From positions 1-13,108 of the forward strand of contig DAONSX010000060.1 in assembly GCA_035411425.1 (NCBI GenBank): DNA of 13,108 nucleotides. Direction: 5' to 3'. A model generated the notes under the pieces. It was not told where the DNA came from and made no database searches. It was given only the letters and a program-made list of their open reading frames with translations. A program made the position numbers and the translations under genes. The DNA comes from TTA-H9 sp002071415. Lineage in GTDB: Bacteria > Bacteroidota > Bacteroidia > Bacteroidales > TTA-H9. Positions 1 through 7,995 of this stretch are shown here, piece by piece. How positions within the stretch are numbered: the stretch's first letter is position 1; the number at the start of each line of letters is the position of its first letter.

Positions 1-1884
1 CTGAAAGAAATGTTCTCCCAGAAGATTTTCTATGGTTTGAGGAAATTCTCCGAATAAAAAAGGTTTATGCATCATAACGTTCATTCCGACATGGTAAAAA
101 CGATAAGCATCGGCTGAAGTGCTATAAGCTGTAATGACAAGTATGGAAGTATTGACATTCGGGTTATCGTCTGGATTATGCCTTCGAATATGCTGTGTAG
201 CTCTTATTCCATCCATTTGGGGCATTTGAATATCCATCTGCATGAGGTCATATTTCTTATCCTTTGCATTTTCGAGAGCTTGCTTTCCGTGTATGGCCAA
301 ATCATAAGAATAAATACCCCTCTGGTTCGAACAGGAACCTATCTCCTTCCGATTGGTTGCAATATCTTCTGCCAGCAAAATTCGAGGTTTTTTAATCATC
401 TGAATGAGAGAAGACAAAATTTCCAGAGCCAATAGAAAGTAAAGGGTGAACCAGAAATTGTTTCCTTGACCAAACTCACTCCCGAAACCTATCATCCCAT
501 CCATCATCTCAACGAGAGACTTACCAGTTCTCGACTCTAAACCTGTTCCCTCGGATATGTTCTTATCGGTAAGTTTCAACTGATTAAAACCTTCGAAAAT
601 CTTTTCCCTATCCGCTTTGGGTATTCCAATGCCCGAATCTTTTACCTCAATCTCGAATTTGACATGATCAGAATTTCGAAAAATTATATTGCCAATTATA
701 TTCATTTCACCCTCGGAAGTATATTTTAAGGCATTGTTTATCAAATTGATAAGAACCTGCCGAATTCTAACTGCATCCCCTTTCAATTCGATTTGATGCA
801 AAGAAGTTTCCAATGAATGAGATAGCAGAATACTCTTTTCATTAGCCTTGAAATGCAAGACGGGTTCAACTTCTTCGATAATTCTGGACAGGTTGAATTC
901 TATTGATTCAATTTTGATGAATCCAGCCTCTATTTTCGAAAAATCTAAAATATCATGGATAAAAGAAAGCGATTTAATACCCGATATATTGATGATTTCG
1001 ACCCATTCGCGCTGCTCTTTTTCTAATTTGGCATCATAAAGCAATTCCGCCATCCCTAAAATGGAATTCATAGAAATACGAATTTCATGGGTCATGTTTA
1101 CCAGAAACATCGATCTGCTTTGGGCTGATTGTTGGGCTTGTATGACTGCCTGCCTCAAGACTTCTTCTTTAGCCTTTCTATCGCTGAAACCTATTAATAA
1201 AACAATGATGTATCTCCTCGAATCTGGAGGAGTCTTCATCAAAAATTTGGTTATCAAGAAATATCCAAATATGGCATCAGATGTCAATTCCTTCTCTACC
1301 GAATCACCGCTCCGATCGAAAACAATTTGATCGCTTTGAGATATTTTTTTCAAATCGATTCTTCTCTCCTCATTCAAATGGATATTGGAAAATCTTTCAA
1401 CAATGGCATGTTCTTTTCCTTCTTTTAAGGAAGCCAGGTGAAACCTTATCCGTTTCATTTCCTCTCCCGCTGGATTTATGCTTATTTCAGTCGCATAAAT
1501 AGGGGTTGAGCCTTTACGCAGCTTATCTGCTATTTCAGAAAACTTAATTCTCTCATCATGAATTATCATTGCTTCAATATCTCGAAAAAAATTTTTTGCC
1601 TCGGTTTCATTATTTCTTCTTATCGTGCGGAAATTTTCGGTGAGATAATAATGGATAACTTTCCCCTGATGGTCAAATTTCAGAATGCAAACGTCCTCAT
1701 CTGCAGCTAGAGATGAAGCATGAATAAAATGAGCATCACCTTTGGATTTCAAGTTTTTACGAGCATGACTTTGCAAGATATAATTATCCCATAATATCAA
1801 CAAAATTATGATGGCCACAGACCATAAAAGAATGGCGATTGAGAAAATCATATTTGCAGACAGAATAGCTGTTATGATTGCCAT
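1..1884 (-). CDS. Hybrid sensor histidine kinase/response regulator, partial (runs off left edge)
   Basis: A single open frame from an ATG at 1884 to base 1 gives 628 codons without a stop; the C-terminus lies outside the window. It is a predicted inner-membrane two-component sensor kinase that should autophosphorylate and pass phosphate to its own receiver. Visible in order: one hydrophobic N-terminal anchor (about residues 7-33); a PAS-like sensor region (about 45-245) ending in a typical strand, GFSDRKAKEE; HisKA with H266 in NMTHEIRISMNSILGM; N-box QVLINLINNALKY with N384; G1 box DSGIGIP with D416; then a receiver (496-628) with E506/D507, phospho-acceptor D551 in MDIQMPQMDG, T585 and K607. 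The ATP-lid G2 box reads GTGLESRTG instead of GTGLGL-I, and the TP after HEIR is IS. An in-frame TAA upstream and no other ATG between support the chosen start. It is divergent from the envelope operon at 2080; the signal sensed is unknown. Confidence 0.9.
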   Translation of the reverse strand, partial: MAIITAILSANMIFSIAILLWSVAIIILLILWDNYILQSHARKNLKSKGDAHFIHASSLAADEDVCILKFDHQGKVIHYYLTENFRTIRRNNETEAKNFFRDIEAMIIHDERIKFSEIADKLRKGSTPIYATEISINPAGEEMKRIRFHLASLKEGKEHAIVERFSNIHLNEERRIDLKKISQSDQIVFDRSGDSVEKELTSDAIFGYFLITKFLMKTPPDSRRYIIVLLIGFSDRKAKEEVLRQAVIQAQQSAQSRSMFLVNMTHEIRISMNSILGMAELLYDAKLEKEQREWVEIINISGIKSLSFIHDILDFSKIEAGFIKIESIEFNLSRIIEEVEPVLHFKANEKSILLSHSLETSLHQIELKGDAVRIRQVLINLINNALKYTSEGEMNIIGNIIFRNSDHVKFEIEVKDSGIGIPKADREKIFEGFNQLKLTDKNISEGTGLESRTGKSLVEMMDGMIGFGSEFGQGNNFWFTLYFLLALEILSSLIQMIKKPRILLAEDIATNRKEIGSCSNQRGIYSYDLAIHGKQALENAKDKKYDLMQMDIQMPQMDGIRATQHIRRHNPDDNPNVNTSILVITAYSTSADAYRFYHVGMNVMMHKPFLFGEFPQTIENLLGEHFFQ

Positions 1885-1939
1885 TTTAAGTAACCTTGTA
1901 ATATACCACCAAAGATTGTTTTCAATCTTTCGAAGATGG

Positions 1940-1947
1940 CAAATTTA
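1940..1947 (-). promoter_or_regulatory. Candidate Bacteroidota -7 box (TAAATTTG) for the hybrid kinase
   Basis: On the minus strand TAAATTTG fits the Bacteroidetes sigma-A -7 consensus TAnnTTTG and lies about 55 bases before the kinase ATG. I see no clear TTG at the -33 position, so this is a weak call by pattern only. Confidence 0.3.
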
Positions 1948-2079
1948 CAGAATTATCGAGCAGAGTTTATTGCTGTTAACTCTTCCTGTTCTTTCTCCTT
2001 TAGCTCTTTATTAGACTCATCGGTTCGAATTGAGTATCTTCGCCGCTTTCAATCATAGTCATTAATCATCTCATTTGTT

Positions 2080-3177
2080 TTGCATAGATTCAGTTTCTTC
2101 ACTTTAGGATTTTTGACGATTTTGGGCTTTGCAAGCAGAGGTCAGGATATTTTACCTATCGCAGGCTATAAGTTTCAGCCCGTGGTGCATTATGGATTTA
2201 TTATTCCTCATCATCCAGAGATGAAAGTATTTACCAATCATCATATTACAGGTTTGGAAGTTAGTTTGTTGAAGTCGAGCAATGGCGAAAAGGAATGGCA
2301 GCTTAAATTCAATTACCCAGTTACCGGGTTTAGTTATTTTTATTCCGACTTGGGCAATACTGGAATTCTTGGCAGTGTTCATGCGATTTATCCGTGCATA
2401 GATTTTCTCTTAATCAGGAGCCGGAATACCCTGCTTACCATTAGATTAGGAGCAGGTTTGAGCTGGTTTACCAAGACTTTTCACCGGATAGATAATTATA
2501 AGAATGTAGCCATTGGTTCTCATATAAATTCCGCCATTTGTTCTGAACTTTCTGCTCAATTCGGACTTTCTTCTTATTTGAGCCTTAAAATGGGAGCCTC
2601 ATTTTTACATTTTTCCAATGGAGCAGTAAAAGTTCCGAATTACGGAATAAACCTTCCAGCCATACATATAGGATTGGAAGGTACTTTGAAAAAAATCTCC
2701 ATCATTCCCCTAGCCTATCAATCTCAACCGGTTAAGTTTCAGCCTCGTTTGCGTGTAGCCATGTCAGGAGCGTTGAAAGAGATTTTCCCGGTAGGTGGAA
2801 AACAATATTATGCATTGAATTTGTCGTTGAACGGATTGACACCTGTTTCGAGATATTTTATCAGCGGGCTTGGACTGGATATTACTTGGGACCAATCTGA
2901 TAAGGAATTATTGGCACGACAGGGAATATACGTAGACAATGAAGCCGAAATCATCAATTATGGAGTAAATTTGTTCGGCGGTTTGCGAATTGGTAAACTC
3001 GATCTTTGTTTGCATGCGGGAACTTATCTCTACAGAAAGGAAAAATCGGATAACATCATCTACGACAAAATAGTAGCCTCATACACTATCTTTGAAAAAA
3101 TGCAACTGTATCTCACCTTGAAAACCCACTTTGCCAAAGCCGATTATTTTGCAGCCGGCCTGGGCTATCAATTTTAA
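2080..3177 (+). CDS. PagL-like acyloxyacyl hydrolase (lipid A 3-O-deacylase family)
   Basis: A 365-residue secreted protein of the lipid A deacylase family, likely an outer-membrane beta-barrel removing an ester-linked acyl chain from lipid A. The key signature is FLHFSNG (H177, S179, N180) followed by PNYGIN (186-191), matching the family's catalytic His-Ser block; the upstream GSHIN segment (146-150) is also typical. The first ~21 residues form a signal peptide (basic HR, hydrophobic core, ending near ASRG/QD). No in-frame ATG exists between the TAG at 2056 and the signal sequence, so translation probably starts at TTG 2080. The stop is 4 bases before the next gene, so it probably leads a transcript with the GIN lipoprotein and murB. 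Known for the family: remodelling of LPS; inferred here: enzyme active, substrate not provable from sequence. Confidence 0.82.
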   Translation: MHRFSFFTLGFLTILGFASRGQDILPIAGYKFQPVVHYGFIIPHHPEMKVFTNHHITGLEVSLLKSSNGEKEWQLKFNYPVTGFSYFYSDLGNTGILGSVHAIYPCIDFLLIRSRNTLLTIRLGAGLSWFTKTFHRIDNYKNVAIGSHINSAICSELSAQFGLSSYLSLKMGASFLHFSNGAVKVPNYGINLPAIHIGLEGTLKKISIIPLAYQSQPVKFQPRLRVAMSGALKEIFPVGGKQYYALNLSLNGLTPVSRYFISGLGLDITWDQSDKELLARQGIYVDNEAEIINYGVNLFGGLRIGKLDLCLHAGTYLYRKEKSDNIIYDKIVASYTIFEKMQLYLTLKTHFAKADYFAAGLGYQF

Positions 3178-3181
3178 ACCA

Positions 3182-3952
3182 ATGAAAAAACAGAAATCCA
3201 TCGTTATCTTATTTTTTACTTTCGTACTCAGTATGATGTTGGATGCCTGTACAAAGGAAGAGAATGGCGGCTGTATCACTTCGACAGGAAAGATTGTTTA
3301 TGAAGAACGTTCCTTGCTTGCATCTCCCGATACATTGATCATCGAAGGAGAAATGGACGTATATATTACTATGGACAGAAAACCACGGCTTTATTTTCAA
3401 TCGGGAGAAAATCTGTTAGCTGGTGTAGTATCCACTCTAATCGGGAAAAAACTAACCCTCGAAGACTTCAATACTTGTGATTTTTTGCGCAATATGGGCG
3501 TTAGAACCAAGGTATTCCTTACAGTAACGCCTCAATCATTCCTATTTATCGAATTTGAAAGTTCAGGTGTGATATCTTCGACCAACACTCTATCGTTGGA
3601 TTCAATACGAATAGAATGCAGAAACGGAGGAGGAACCGTAAATTTAGACATAGAAACCGCGAAAGCATGGTTTATTCAGCACAGCGGCACGGGCTCGGTT
3701 GATTTTCATATCCATGGGAAATCGGGATATACCTTCGTTTATTGTATGGGTTATGGCCCCTTCGATTTACGTGATTTGTGCACCACAGGTTATTTGCATT
3801 TTGTACATTTAGGTTCGAACAATTGCTGGGTGAATGCTGGTGGCATACTGCAAGCGGAAATCTGGAGCAAAGGCGACTTATATTATACGGGCTCTCCTTT
3901 CACTATATGGTTGAAAGGTGAAGGAAGCGGCCGGCTTATACCTTTCGATTAA
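3182..3952 (+). CDS. GIN-domain (DUF2807) lipoprotein
   Basis: A 256-residue putative lipoprotein. The N-terminus MKKQKSIVILFF... is a short signal sequence ending in MMLDAC, giving a lipid-modified Cys23 (Asp at -2 makes the lipobox slightly unusual). After it comes a GIN/DUF2807-type domain: IEGEMDVYITM (54-64), the GENLLAGVVSTLIGKKLTL stretch (76-94), then a run of short beta repeats rich in Gly/Ser/Asn, as expected for the right-handed beta-helix fold of 'head GIN domain' proteins. ATG 3182 is chosen because it starts exactly at the signal peptide and 4 bases after the preceding stop; a longer frame from 3131 would overlap the upstream gene. The function of this family is not established; its position between a lipid A deacylase and murB suggests an envelope role. 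Confidence 0.8.
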   Translation: MKKQKSIVILFFTFVLSMMLDACTKEENGGCITSTGKIVYEERSLLASPDTLIIEGEMDVYITMDRKPRLYFQSGENLLAGVVSTLIGKKLTLEDFNTCDFLRNMGVRTKVFLTVTPQSFLFIEFESSGVISSTNTLSLDSIRIECRNGGGTVNLDIETAKAWFIQHSGTGSVDFHIHGKSGYTFVYCMGYGPFDLRDLCTTGYLHFVHLGSNNCWVNAGGILQAEIWSKGDLYYTGSPFTIWLKGEGSGRLIPFD

Positions 3953-3962
3953 TTTTATTCGT

Positions 3963-4976
3963 ATGATAATTCAACAAAATATTTCATTAAAGCCTTTCAA
4001 CACTTTTCAGGTCGAAGCCCGTGCCGCATTTTTTACCGATGTCAGGCAGCAAAGCGATATTGCTGAAGTACTCGAATTTGTTCATGACAATCCATTGCCT
4101 GCCTTGATTTTAGGAAGTGGAAGTAATTTTTTGTTTACATCGGATTATCCCGGAATAGTAATTCATATTAATACCAAGGGAATAGAATGTTTAGGTGAAG
4201 AGAACGATAAGGTTTACCTGAAGGCTGAAGCTGGAACTTATTGGGAAGATTTGCTCGATTATGCCCTGCAAGAAGGATTTTACGGACTTGAGAATCTTAC
4301 GCTGATTCCAGGAACAGTTGGCAGTGCACCCGTACAAAACATTGGAGCTTATGGTATAGAATTGAAAGATGTATTCCATAGTCTCGAAGCCATAGATTTG
4401 AAGAGCGGCCTCAGCAGAATTTTTACACTCGATGAATGCGAGTTTGGCTACAGACAAAGCATCTTTAAATCGAGCCAAAAGGGATGCTATATGATTACTT
4501 CGGTTACTTTTGCCTTATCGAAGTATTATAATCCTTGTCTCGACTATAAGGATTTGAAAGAATTTTTCGAAGGTAGATTAATTGATACCATTACTCCTCA
4601 TACTTTACGAGATGCCATTCGACAAATTCGTTTAAAAAAACTTCCCGAGGTAGGAAAAATTGGAAGTGCAGGAAGTTTTTTCAAGAATCCGGTAATTTCG
4701 GAAAATTTCTTCCAGAAATTGCTTTCTGAATTTCCTCATGTCAATGGTTTTAAGGTTGACAATGGCATAAAAATTTCGGCAGCCTGGCTGATCAGTCAAT
4801 GCGGATGGAAAGGATGCCGACAGGGTGATGCAGGAGTTTGGCCCCAGCAACCTTTAGTACTGGTGAACTATGGAAATGCCTCAGGCAAGGAAATTCTTCA
4901 GCTTGCCAATAAAATCATTCAAAGCGTTGAAGACCGCTTCGCTATCCATTTAGAACCCGAAGTCAATATTATTTAA
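3963..4976 (+). CDS. murB: UDP-N-acetylenolpyruvoylglucosamine reductase (MurB)
   Basis: Cytoplasmic FAD enzyme that uses NADPH to reduce UDP-GlcNAc-enolpyruvate to UDP-MurNAc, the second committed step of peptidoglycan synthesis. The 337-residue length suits a type I MurB of the E. coli class. Visible: NISLKPFNTFQV at the N-terminus, the FAD-binding GSGSNFLF (51-58), PGTVGSAPVQNIGAYG (116-131), YRQSIFK with R164, GSAGSFFKNP with the proton-donating Ser238, and LEPEV (330-334) holding the C-terminal catalytic Glu. The start at ATG 3963 places MIIQQNISLKPFNTF exactly where MurB proteins begin and leaves a 10-base gap after the lipoprotein; an upstream ATG at 3918 would overlap that gene. All key residues are present, so the enzyme is probably active. 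Confidence 0.96.
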   Translation: MIIQQNISLKPFNTFQVEARAAFFTDVRQQSDIAEVLEFVHDNPLPALILGSGSNFLFTSDYPGIVIHINTKGIECLGEENDKVYLKAEAGTYWEDLLDYALQEGFYGLENLTLIPGTVGSAPVQNIGAYGIELKDVFHSLEAIDLKSGLSRIFTLDECEFGYRQSIFKSSQKGCYMITSVTFALSKYYNPCLDYKDLKEFFEGRLIDTITPHTLRDAIRQIRLKKLPEVGKIGSAGSFFKNPVISENFFQKLLSEFPHVNGFKVDNGIKISAAWLISQCGWKGCRQGDAGVWPQQPLVLVNYGNASGKEILQLANKIIQSVEDRFAIHLEPEVNII

Positions 4977-5050
4977 AAAAAATTTTTAATGATGACATCC
5001 GTATGTAACCTTTTGTTTTTATTTTAGTCAAAAAAAACATCAATAACAGA

Positions 5051-5371
5051 ATGAATAAATTGAAAGCATTTGGACAAAAAGGGTTTATTCATTACATTTT
5101 ATCGCATCTGGAGGGATTTATCTGGATTTTTGCCTTAGGTGGCATGATGATAAGTCCTGTAACAAGTGAGCAGCATTTTACCTTTTGTCCATTTTATCAT
5201 CTGGGTTTCAGGCATTGTCCAGGATGCGGTATAGGCCGAAGTATGATCCTTGCCCTGCATGGCAGAATCGAAGAATCACTTATGATGCATCCTTTGGGCT
5301 TGATAGCCATAATCATTCTCATCATCCGTACAATTGAAATTTTTTCATCCAAACTATATTATTCATTATGA
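5051..5371 (+). CDS. DUF2752 small membrane protein
   Basis: A 106-residue protein of the DUF2752 family, recognised by the cysteine signature CPFYHLGFRHCPGCGIGRS (C46, C56, C59). One hydrophobic segment lies before it (about 22-38, GFIWIFALGGMMISPV) and one after it (about 80-97, HPLGLIAIIILIIRTIEIF), so it is predicted to be an inner-membrane protein with the Cys motif near the membrane face; the motif could bind metal, but no function is established. Its TGA stop overlaps the ATG of the TM2 gene (ATGA at 5368-5371), so the two are almost certainly translationally coupled; this pairing is common in Bacteroidota. Confidence 0.85.
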   Translation: MNKLKAFGQKGFIHYILSHLEGFIWIFALGGMMISPVTSEQHFTFCPFYHLGFRHCPGCGIGRSMILALHGRIEESLMMHPLGLIAIIILIIRTIEIFSSKLYYSL

Positions 5372-5736
5372 ACCAGAGAATTTACCAGTATTTACCACAG
5401 ATTGGCCTTGAAGAAGCCATGATGATCGAGAGTTTTACTCAACAACTTTCCGACGACGAAATGCGATATTTTGCAGGAATGTATGCGTCTCGAAGAAGAG
5501 ACCCTTTGCTGATTCTTCTGTTAGCTCTTATTGGATTTTTGGGAATTAACGGAGTGCATCGTTTCGTCATCGGACAAATCGGCATGGGAATTCTGTACTT
5601 GCTTACGGGAGGTTTATGCCTTATAGGTACCATTGTCGATCTCGTCAATCACAAACAGCTTGCTCTTGATTACAACCGTAAAGTAGCCTCGGAAATTTTG
5701 ATGATGATAAAGCCCAATTCGACCATAACAGCCTAG
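5368..5736 (+). CDS. TM2-domain membrane protein
   Basis: A 122-residue protein with an N-terminal soluble, acidic helix-rich part (1-42) followed by a basic RRR stretch and a TM2 domain (about 46-95): two transmembrane helices, LLILLLALIGFLGI and YLLTGGLCLIGTIVDLV, joined by the family's short turn GVHRFVIGQIGMG. TM2 proteins are widespread and their role is not defined in bacteria. Coupled to the DUF2752 gene by a 4-base overlap, and convergent with ispE: the plus-strand TAG (5734-5736) and the minus-strand TAG of ispE (5733-5735) lie in one CTAG. Confidence 0.87.
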   Translation: MNQRIYQYLPQIGLEEAMMIESFTQQLSDDEMRYFAGMYASRRRDPLLILLLALIGFLGINGVHRFVIGQIGMGILYLLTGGLCLIGTIVDLVNHKQLALDYNRKVASEILMMIKPNSTITA

Positions 5737-6542
5737 TCGAGAATGAAAACACGATAGAAATATTTATTAGCCCATGGCATAGGCGGGGGTTCATCGCGAA
5801 AAATGCCATAAACACTCGAACCGCTACCGCTCATCGATGCATAAACTGCGCCTTCATCGTATAATTTTTCTTTGATGATTCCTACTTCAGGAAATATTTC
5901 GAAAACAAAATCCTCAAAATCATTCACTAATTTTTCTCTCCATCTTTCTAAAGGCAAATTCACGATAAGAGCGGGATTTTCGGCCGGGTGCCTGGGTTGA
6001 ATATGTGAATAAGCCTCCGCTGTATGGATTTTACAATTCGGTTGAATCAATACCAGATATAACCCTTCGAGAGAAAGTGTAACTGGAGTAAAGACTTCTC
6101 CACAGCCCGAAACCAGCATAGGTTTATTGTGAATGAAAAAGGGACAGTCGCTGCCCAGTTGAAGCGCATAATTGGAAAGAGTTTCGTGCGAAAGCCCTAA
6201 ATGAAACATTTCATTCAGGGCTTTTAATATAAAGCTTGCATCGGATGAACCTCCTCCGAGTCCGGCTTCTGTTGGAATGTTCTTGAGTAGATAAATGGCC
6301 ACAGGAGTCAGAACATGGTTCTCGAAAAGCAGATTCCATGCTTTTACGCAAAGATTCGATTCAGAGGGAGCAGTAATTGAAAGTCCATAAGAATAAAATT
6401 CGAGTTTTTTGCTTTGATCGATCTCTATAACATCAACCAGTGGAATAGGATAAAAAACGCTCAAGATATCATGATAGTTATCGGATCTTTTCCTAATAAT
6501 GCGTAAACCCAGATTAATCTTTGCGTTGGCGAAAACGATCAT
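5733..6542 (-). CDS. ispE: 4-diphosphocytidyl-2-C-methyl-D-erythritol kinase (IspE)
   Basis: GHMP-family kinase of the MEP isoprenoid pathway that phosphorylates the 2-hydroxyl of CDP-methylerythritol with ATP in the cytoplasm. With the start at 6542 the protein has 269 residues, slightly short of E. coli IspE. Visible: ANAKINLGL with K8, the glycine-rich ATP loop PTEAGLGGGSSDAS (about 90-103), LGSDCPFF with the catalytic Asp132, and the third GHMP motif MSGSGSSVYG near the C-terminus. I prefer ATG 6542 (MIVFANAKINLGL, the usual IspE opening) over an in-frame ATG three codons upstream at 6551. Convergent with the TM2 gene and apparently transcribed alone; upstream lies the IS-containing region. 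Confidence 0.95.
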   Translation of the reverse strand: MIVFANAKINLGLRIIRKRSDNYHDILSVFYPIPLVDVIEIDQSKKLEFYSYGLSITAPSESNLCVKAWNLLFENHVLTPVAIYLLKNIPTEAGLGGGSSDASFILKALNEMFHLGLSHETLSNYALQLGSDCPFFIHNKPMLVSGCGEVFTPVTLSLEGLYLVLIQPNCKIHTAEAYSHIQPRHPAENPALIVNLPLERWREKLVNDFEDFVFEIFPEVGIIKEKLYDEGAVYASMSGSGSSVYGIFRDEPPPMPWANKYFYRVFILD

Positions 6543-6558
6543 TGCATACAATTTATGG

Positions 6559-6566
6559 CAAAACTA
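6559..6566 (-). promoter_or_regulatory. Candidate -7 box (TAGTTTTG) for ispE
   Basis: TAGTTTTG on the minus strand fits TAnnTTTG and lies about 17 bases before the preferred ispE ATG, which would give a very short leader. No strong -33 TTG is visible, so confidence is low. Confidence 0.3.
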
Positions 6567-6730
6567 AACTTTTTATGAATAGTCACGAAAGATGTCATGT
6601 CTTAAGGAAAGCATATCGCAATAAGCGCGGAGAATTGGGGAATGGGGGTAAATGCCTGAAGATTCTATTATGATCTTGATTGATGGCGCTGGCTGGAAGC
6701 AAGGAGAAATAAAATAGTTGAAAAATGTAA

Positions 6731-6749
6731 TAAATAGAGTCTGTCCATA
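6731..6749 (+). repeat. Outer inverted repeat, left copy
   Basis: TAAATAGAGTCTGTCCATA here matches the reverse complement of 8213-8231 at 18 of 19 positions. The pair brackets the whole IS3-like element, with 36 extra bases on the left and 89 on the right between it and the IS ends. It looks like the termini of an older element. The GAGTCTGTC core resembles ends of IS5/IS1182-type elements, and a TA sits just outside that core on both sides. Confidence 0.7.
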
Positions 6750-6785
6750 CAGTCATCAAAATTTTCAGTAAAAGTATAAATATAA

Positions 6786-6806
6786 TGGTCTAAAAAAATA
6801 GAACAA
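6786..6806 (+). repeat. IS3 left terminal inverted repeat
   Basis: Starts TGGTCT and pairs with the reverse complement of 8103-8123 (17/21 by hand alignment) and less well with 8038-8058 (13/21). It begins with TG as usual for IS3-family ends. Confidence 0.7.
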
Positions 6807-6843
6807 CAACATAAGTTTAAAAATTAACGTAAAACTGTCCATT

Positions 6844-7113
6844 ATGAAAAGAACAAGAAGAAAATTTTCAGCTGCATTCAAACTCAAGGTAGTTTTGGAA
6901 GCATTAAAAGAACAGAGCACTTTGAGTGAGTTGGCTCACAAGTATGAATTACATCCCAATGTCATCAGCCGATGGAAGGCTGAATTTCTCGACAATGCAG
7001 AAAGTGTATTTGATTCAGATACCCAAAAGCCATGAGAACAACAGAAAGAAGATGATCTTTACAAGGAAATTGGCCGTATGAAAATTGAGAATGATTGGTT
7101 AAAAAAAAGTTAG
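6844..7113 (+). pseudogene. IS3-family transposase OrfA (helix-turn-helix), interrupted by TGA
   Basis: The first 63 residues, MKRTRRKFSAAFKLKVVLEA..., carry the HTH domain of IS3 OrfA that binds the element ends (LSELAHKYELHPNVISRWK is the recognition region). A TGA at 7033-7035 stops it; the same frame then continues with EQQKEDDLYKEIGRMKIENDWLKKS to a TAG at 7111, which is the usual C-terminal leucine-zipper-like helix, so the TGA is most simply a CGA-to-TGA nonsense mutation. The frame ends on a run of eight A followed by G (7101-7109). In IS3 elements a slippery A AAA AAG here gives the -1 shift into orfB; with eight A's the phase no longer fits, and adding one A restores exactly the expected -1 relation. 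ATG 6844 is the natural start. Confidence 0.85.
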
Positions 7114-7956
7114 GTCCTTTCCTTTAAAATATCGTAGAGCAATGATTGACAGGAATACCAGAGATTTGAGCATGAATGAGCAGTGTAAATTGCTTAATTT
7201 GCATCGTTCAGGCATTTACTATCAGCCAAAAAGTGAATCAACTTTGGATCTGGAAATGATGACTCAAATTGATAAGCTACATCTCAAAGACCCCACTTTA
7301 GGCACACGAAGAATGAAAGTCATGCTTCAGATGATGGGCTATAAGATTGGACGCACACATGTCAGAACCCTGATGAGAAAAATGTAAATAAAAGTCATTT
7401 ATTGTCGGCCCCGGACAACTATCATTGATCCTGCAAAATACAAATACCCATATTTGTTAGGCAATAAAATATTACTCGTCCAAATCAGGTCTGGGCTATT
7501 GACATCACTTACATTCCAATGGCTCGTGGTTTTATGTATTTGACGGCAATCATGGATATGTATAGTCGCTTTATTTTAATCTGGAGCATATCAAACACGA
7601 TGGATTCAGCATGGGTAACAGATGTGGTAAAAGAAGCTGTAAAAACCTACGGCAAACCAGAAATTATCAATTCCGACCAGGGAACTCAATTTACGAGCGA
7701 TGAGTATGTTGATTATGTAAAGAGTTTGGAATCAACAAAAATATCAATGGATGGTAAAGGAAAAGCTATTGATAACATTTTTATCGAAAGATTCTGGCGT
7801 ACAATCAAATATGATAAAATCTACATTCATTGTCCAAAAAACGGGCTTGAATTATTCCAGATTTGCGAAGAATTTATTAACTATTACAATTTTGAAAGAC
7901 CTCATCAAACAATTGACTATCAAATACCTAATAATTTGTATCATGAAGCCGCATAG
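7103..7956 (+). pseudogene. IS3-family transposase OrfB (DDE integrase), broken by a stop and a frameshift
   Basis: Three segments together make one OrfB. Segment 1 (about 7103-7387; first ATG 7142) has the HTH_21 part, LSMNEQCKLLNLHRSGIYY to GTRRMKVMLQMMGY, and ends at TAA 7385. The same frame resumes with IKVIYCRPRTTIIDPAKYKYPYLLGN up to ~7465. A missing A in the run 7466-7469 then moves the frame, which continues as NITRPNQVWAIDITYIPMARGFMYL to the TAG at 7954. The catalytic triad survives in the DNA: Asp 7501-7503 (AIDITY), Asp 7675-7677 (NSDQGTQF), Glu 7786-7788 (IFIERFW), with 36 residues between the last two by my count. The strand transfer core is therefore conserved but cannot be made as one protein. 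The end, FERPHQTIDYQIPNNLYHEAA, is typical. Confidence 0.87.
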
Positions 7957-7995
7957 AATTATTAACAAAAAAATGAGTTATGAGTCTCCCCCCAG

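Noticed and set aside
178..1502. Plus-strand open frames over the kinase
   Set aside because: The minus strand gives a continuous histidine kinase with clear motifs; the plus frames have no recognisable domain.
7033..7035. TGA in orfA as selenocysteine or programmed recoding
   Set aside because: No SECIS-like context was seen, the position is usually a normal residue in OrfA, and other lesions in the element make a nonsense mutation simpler.
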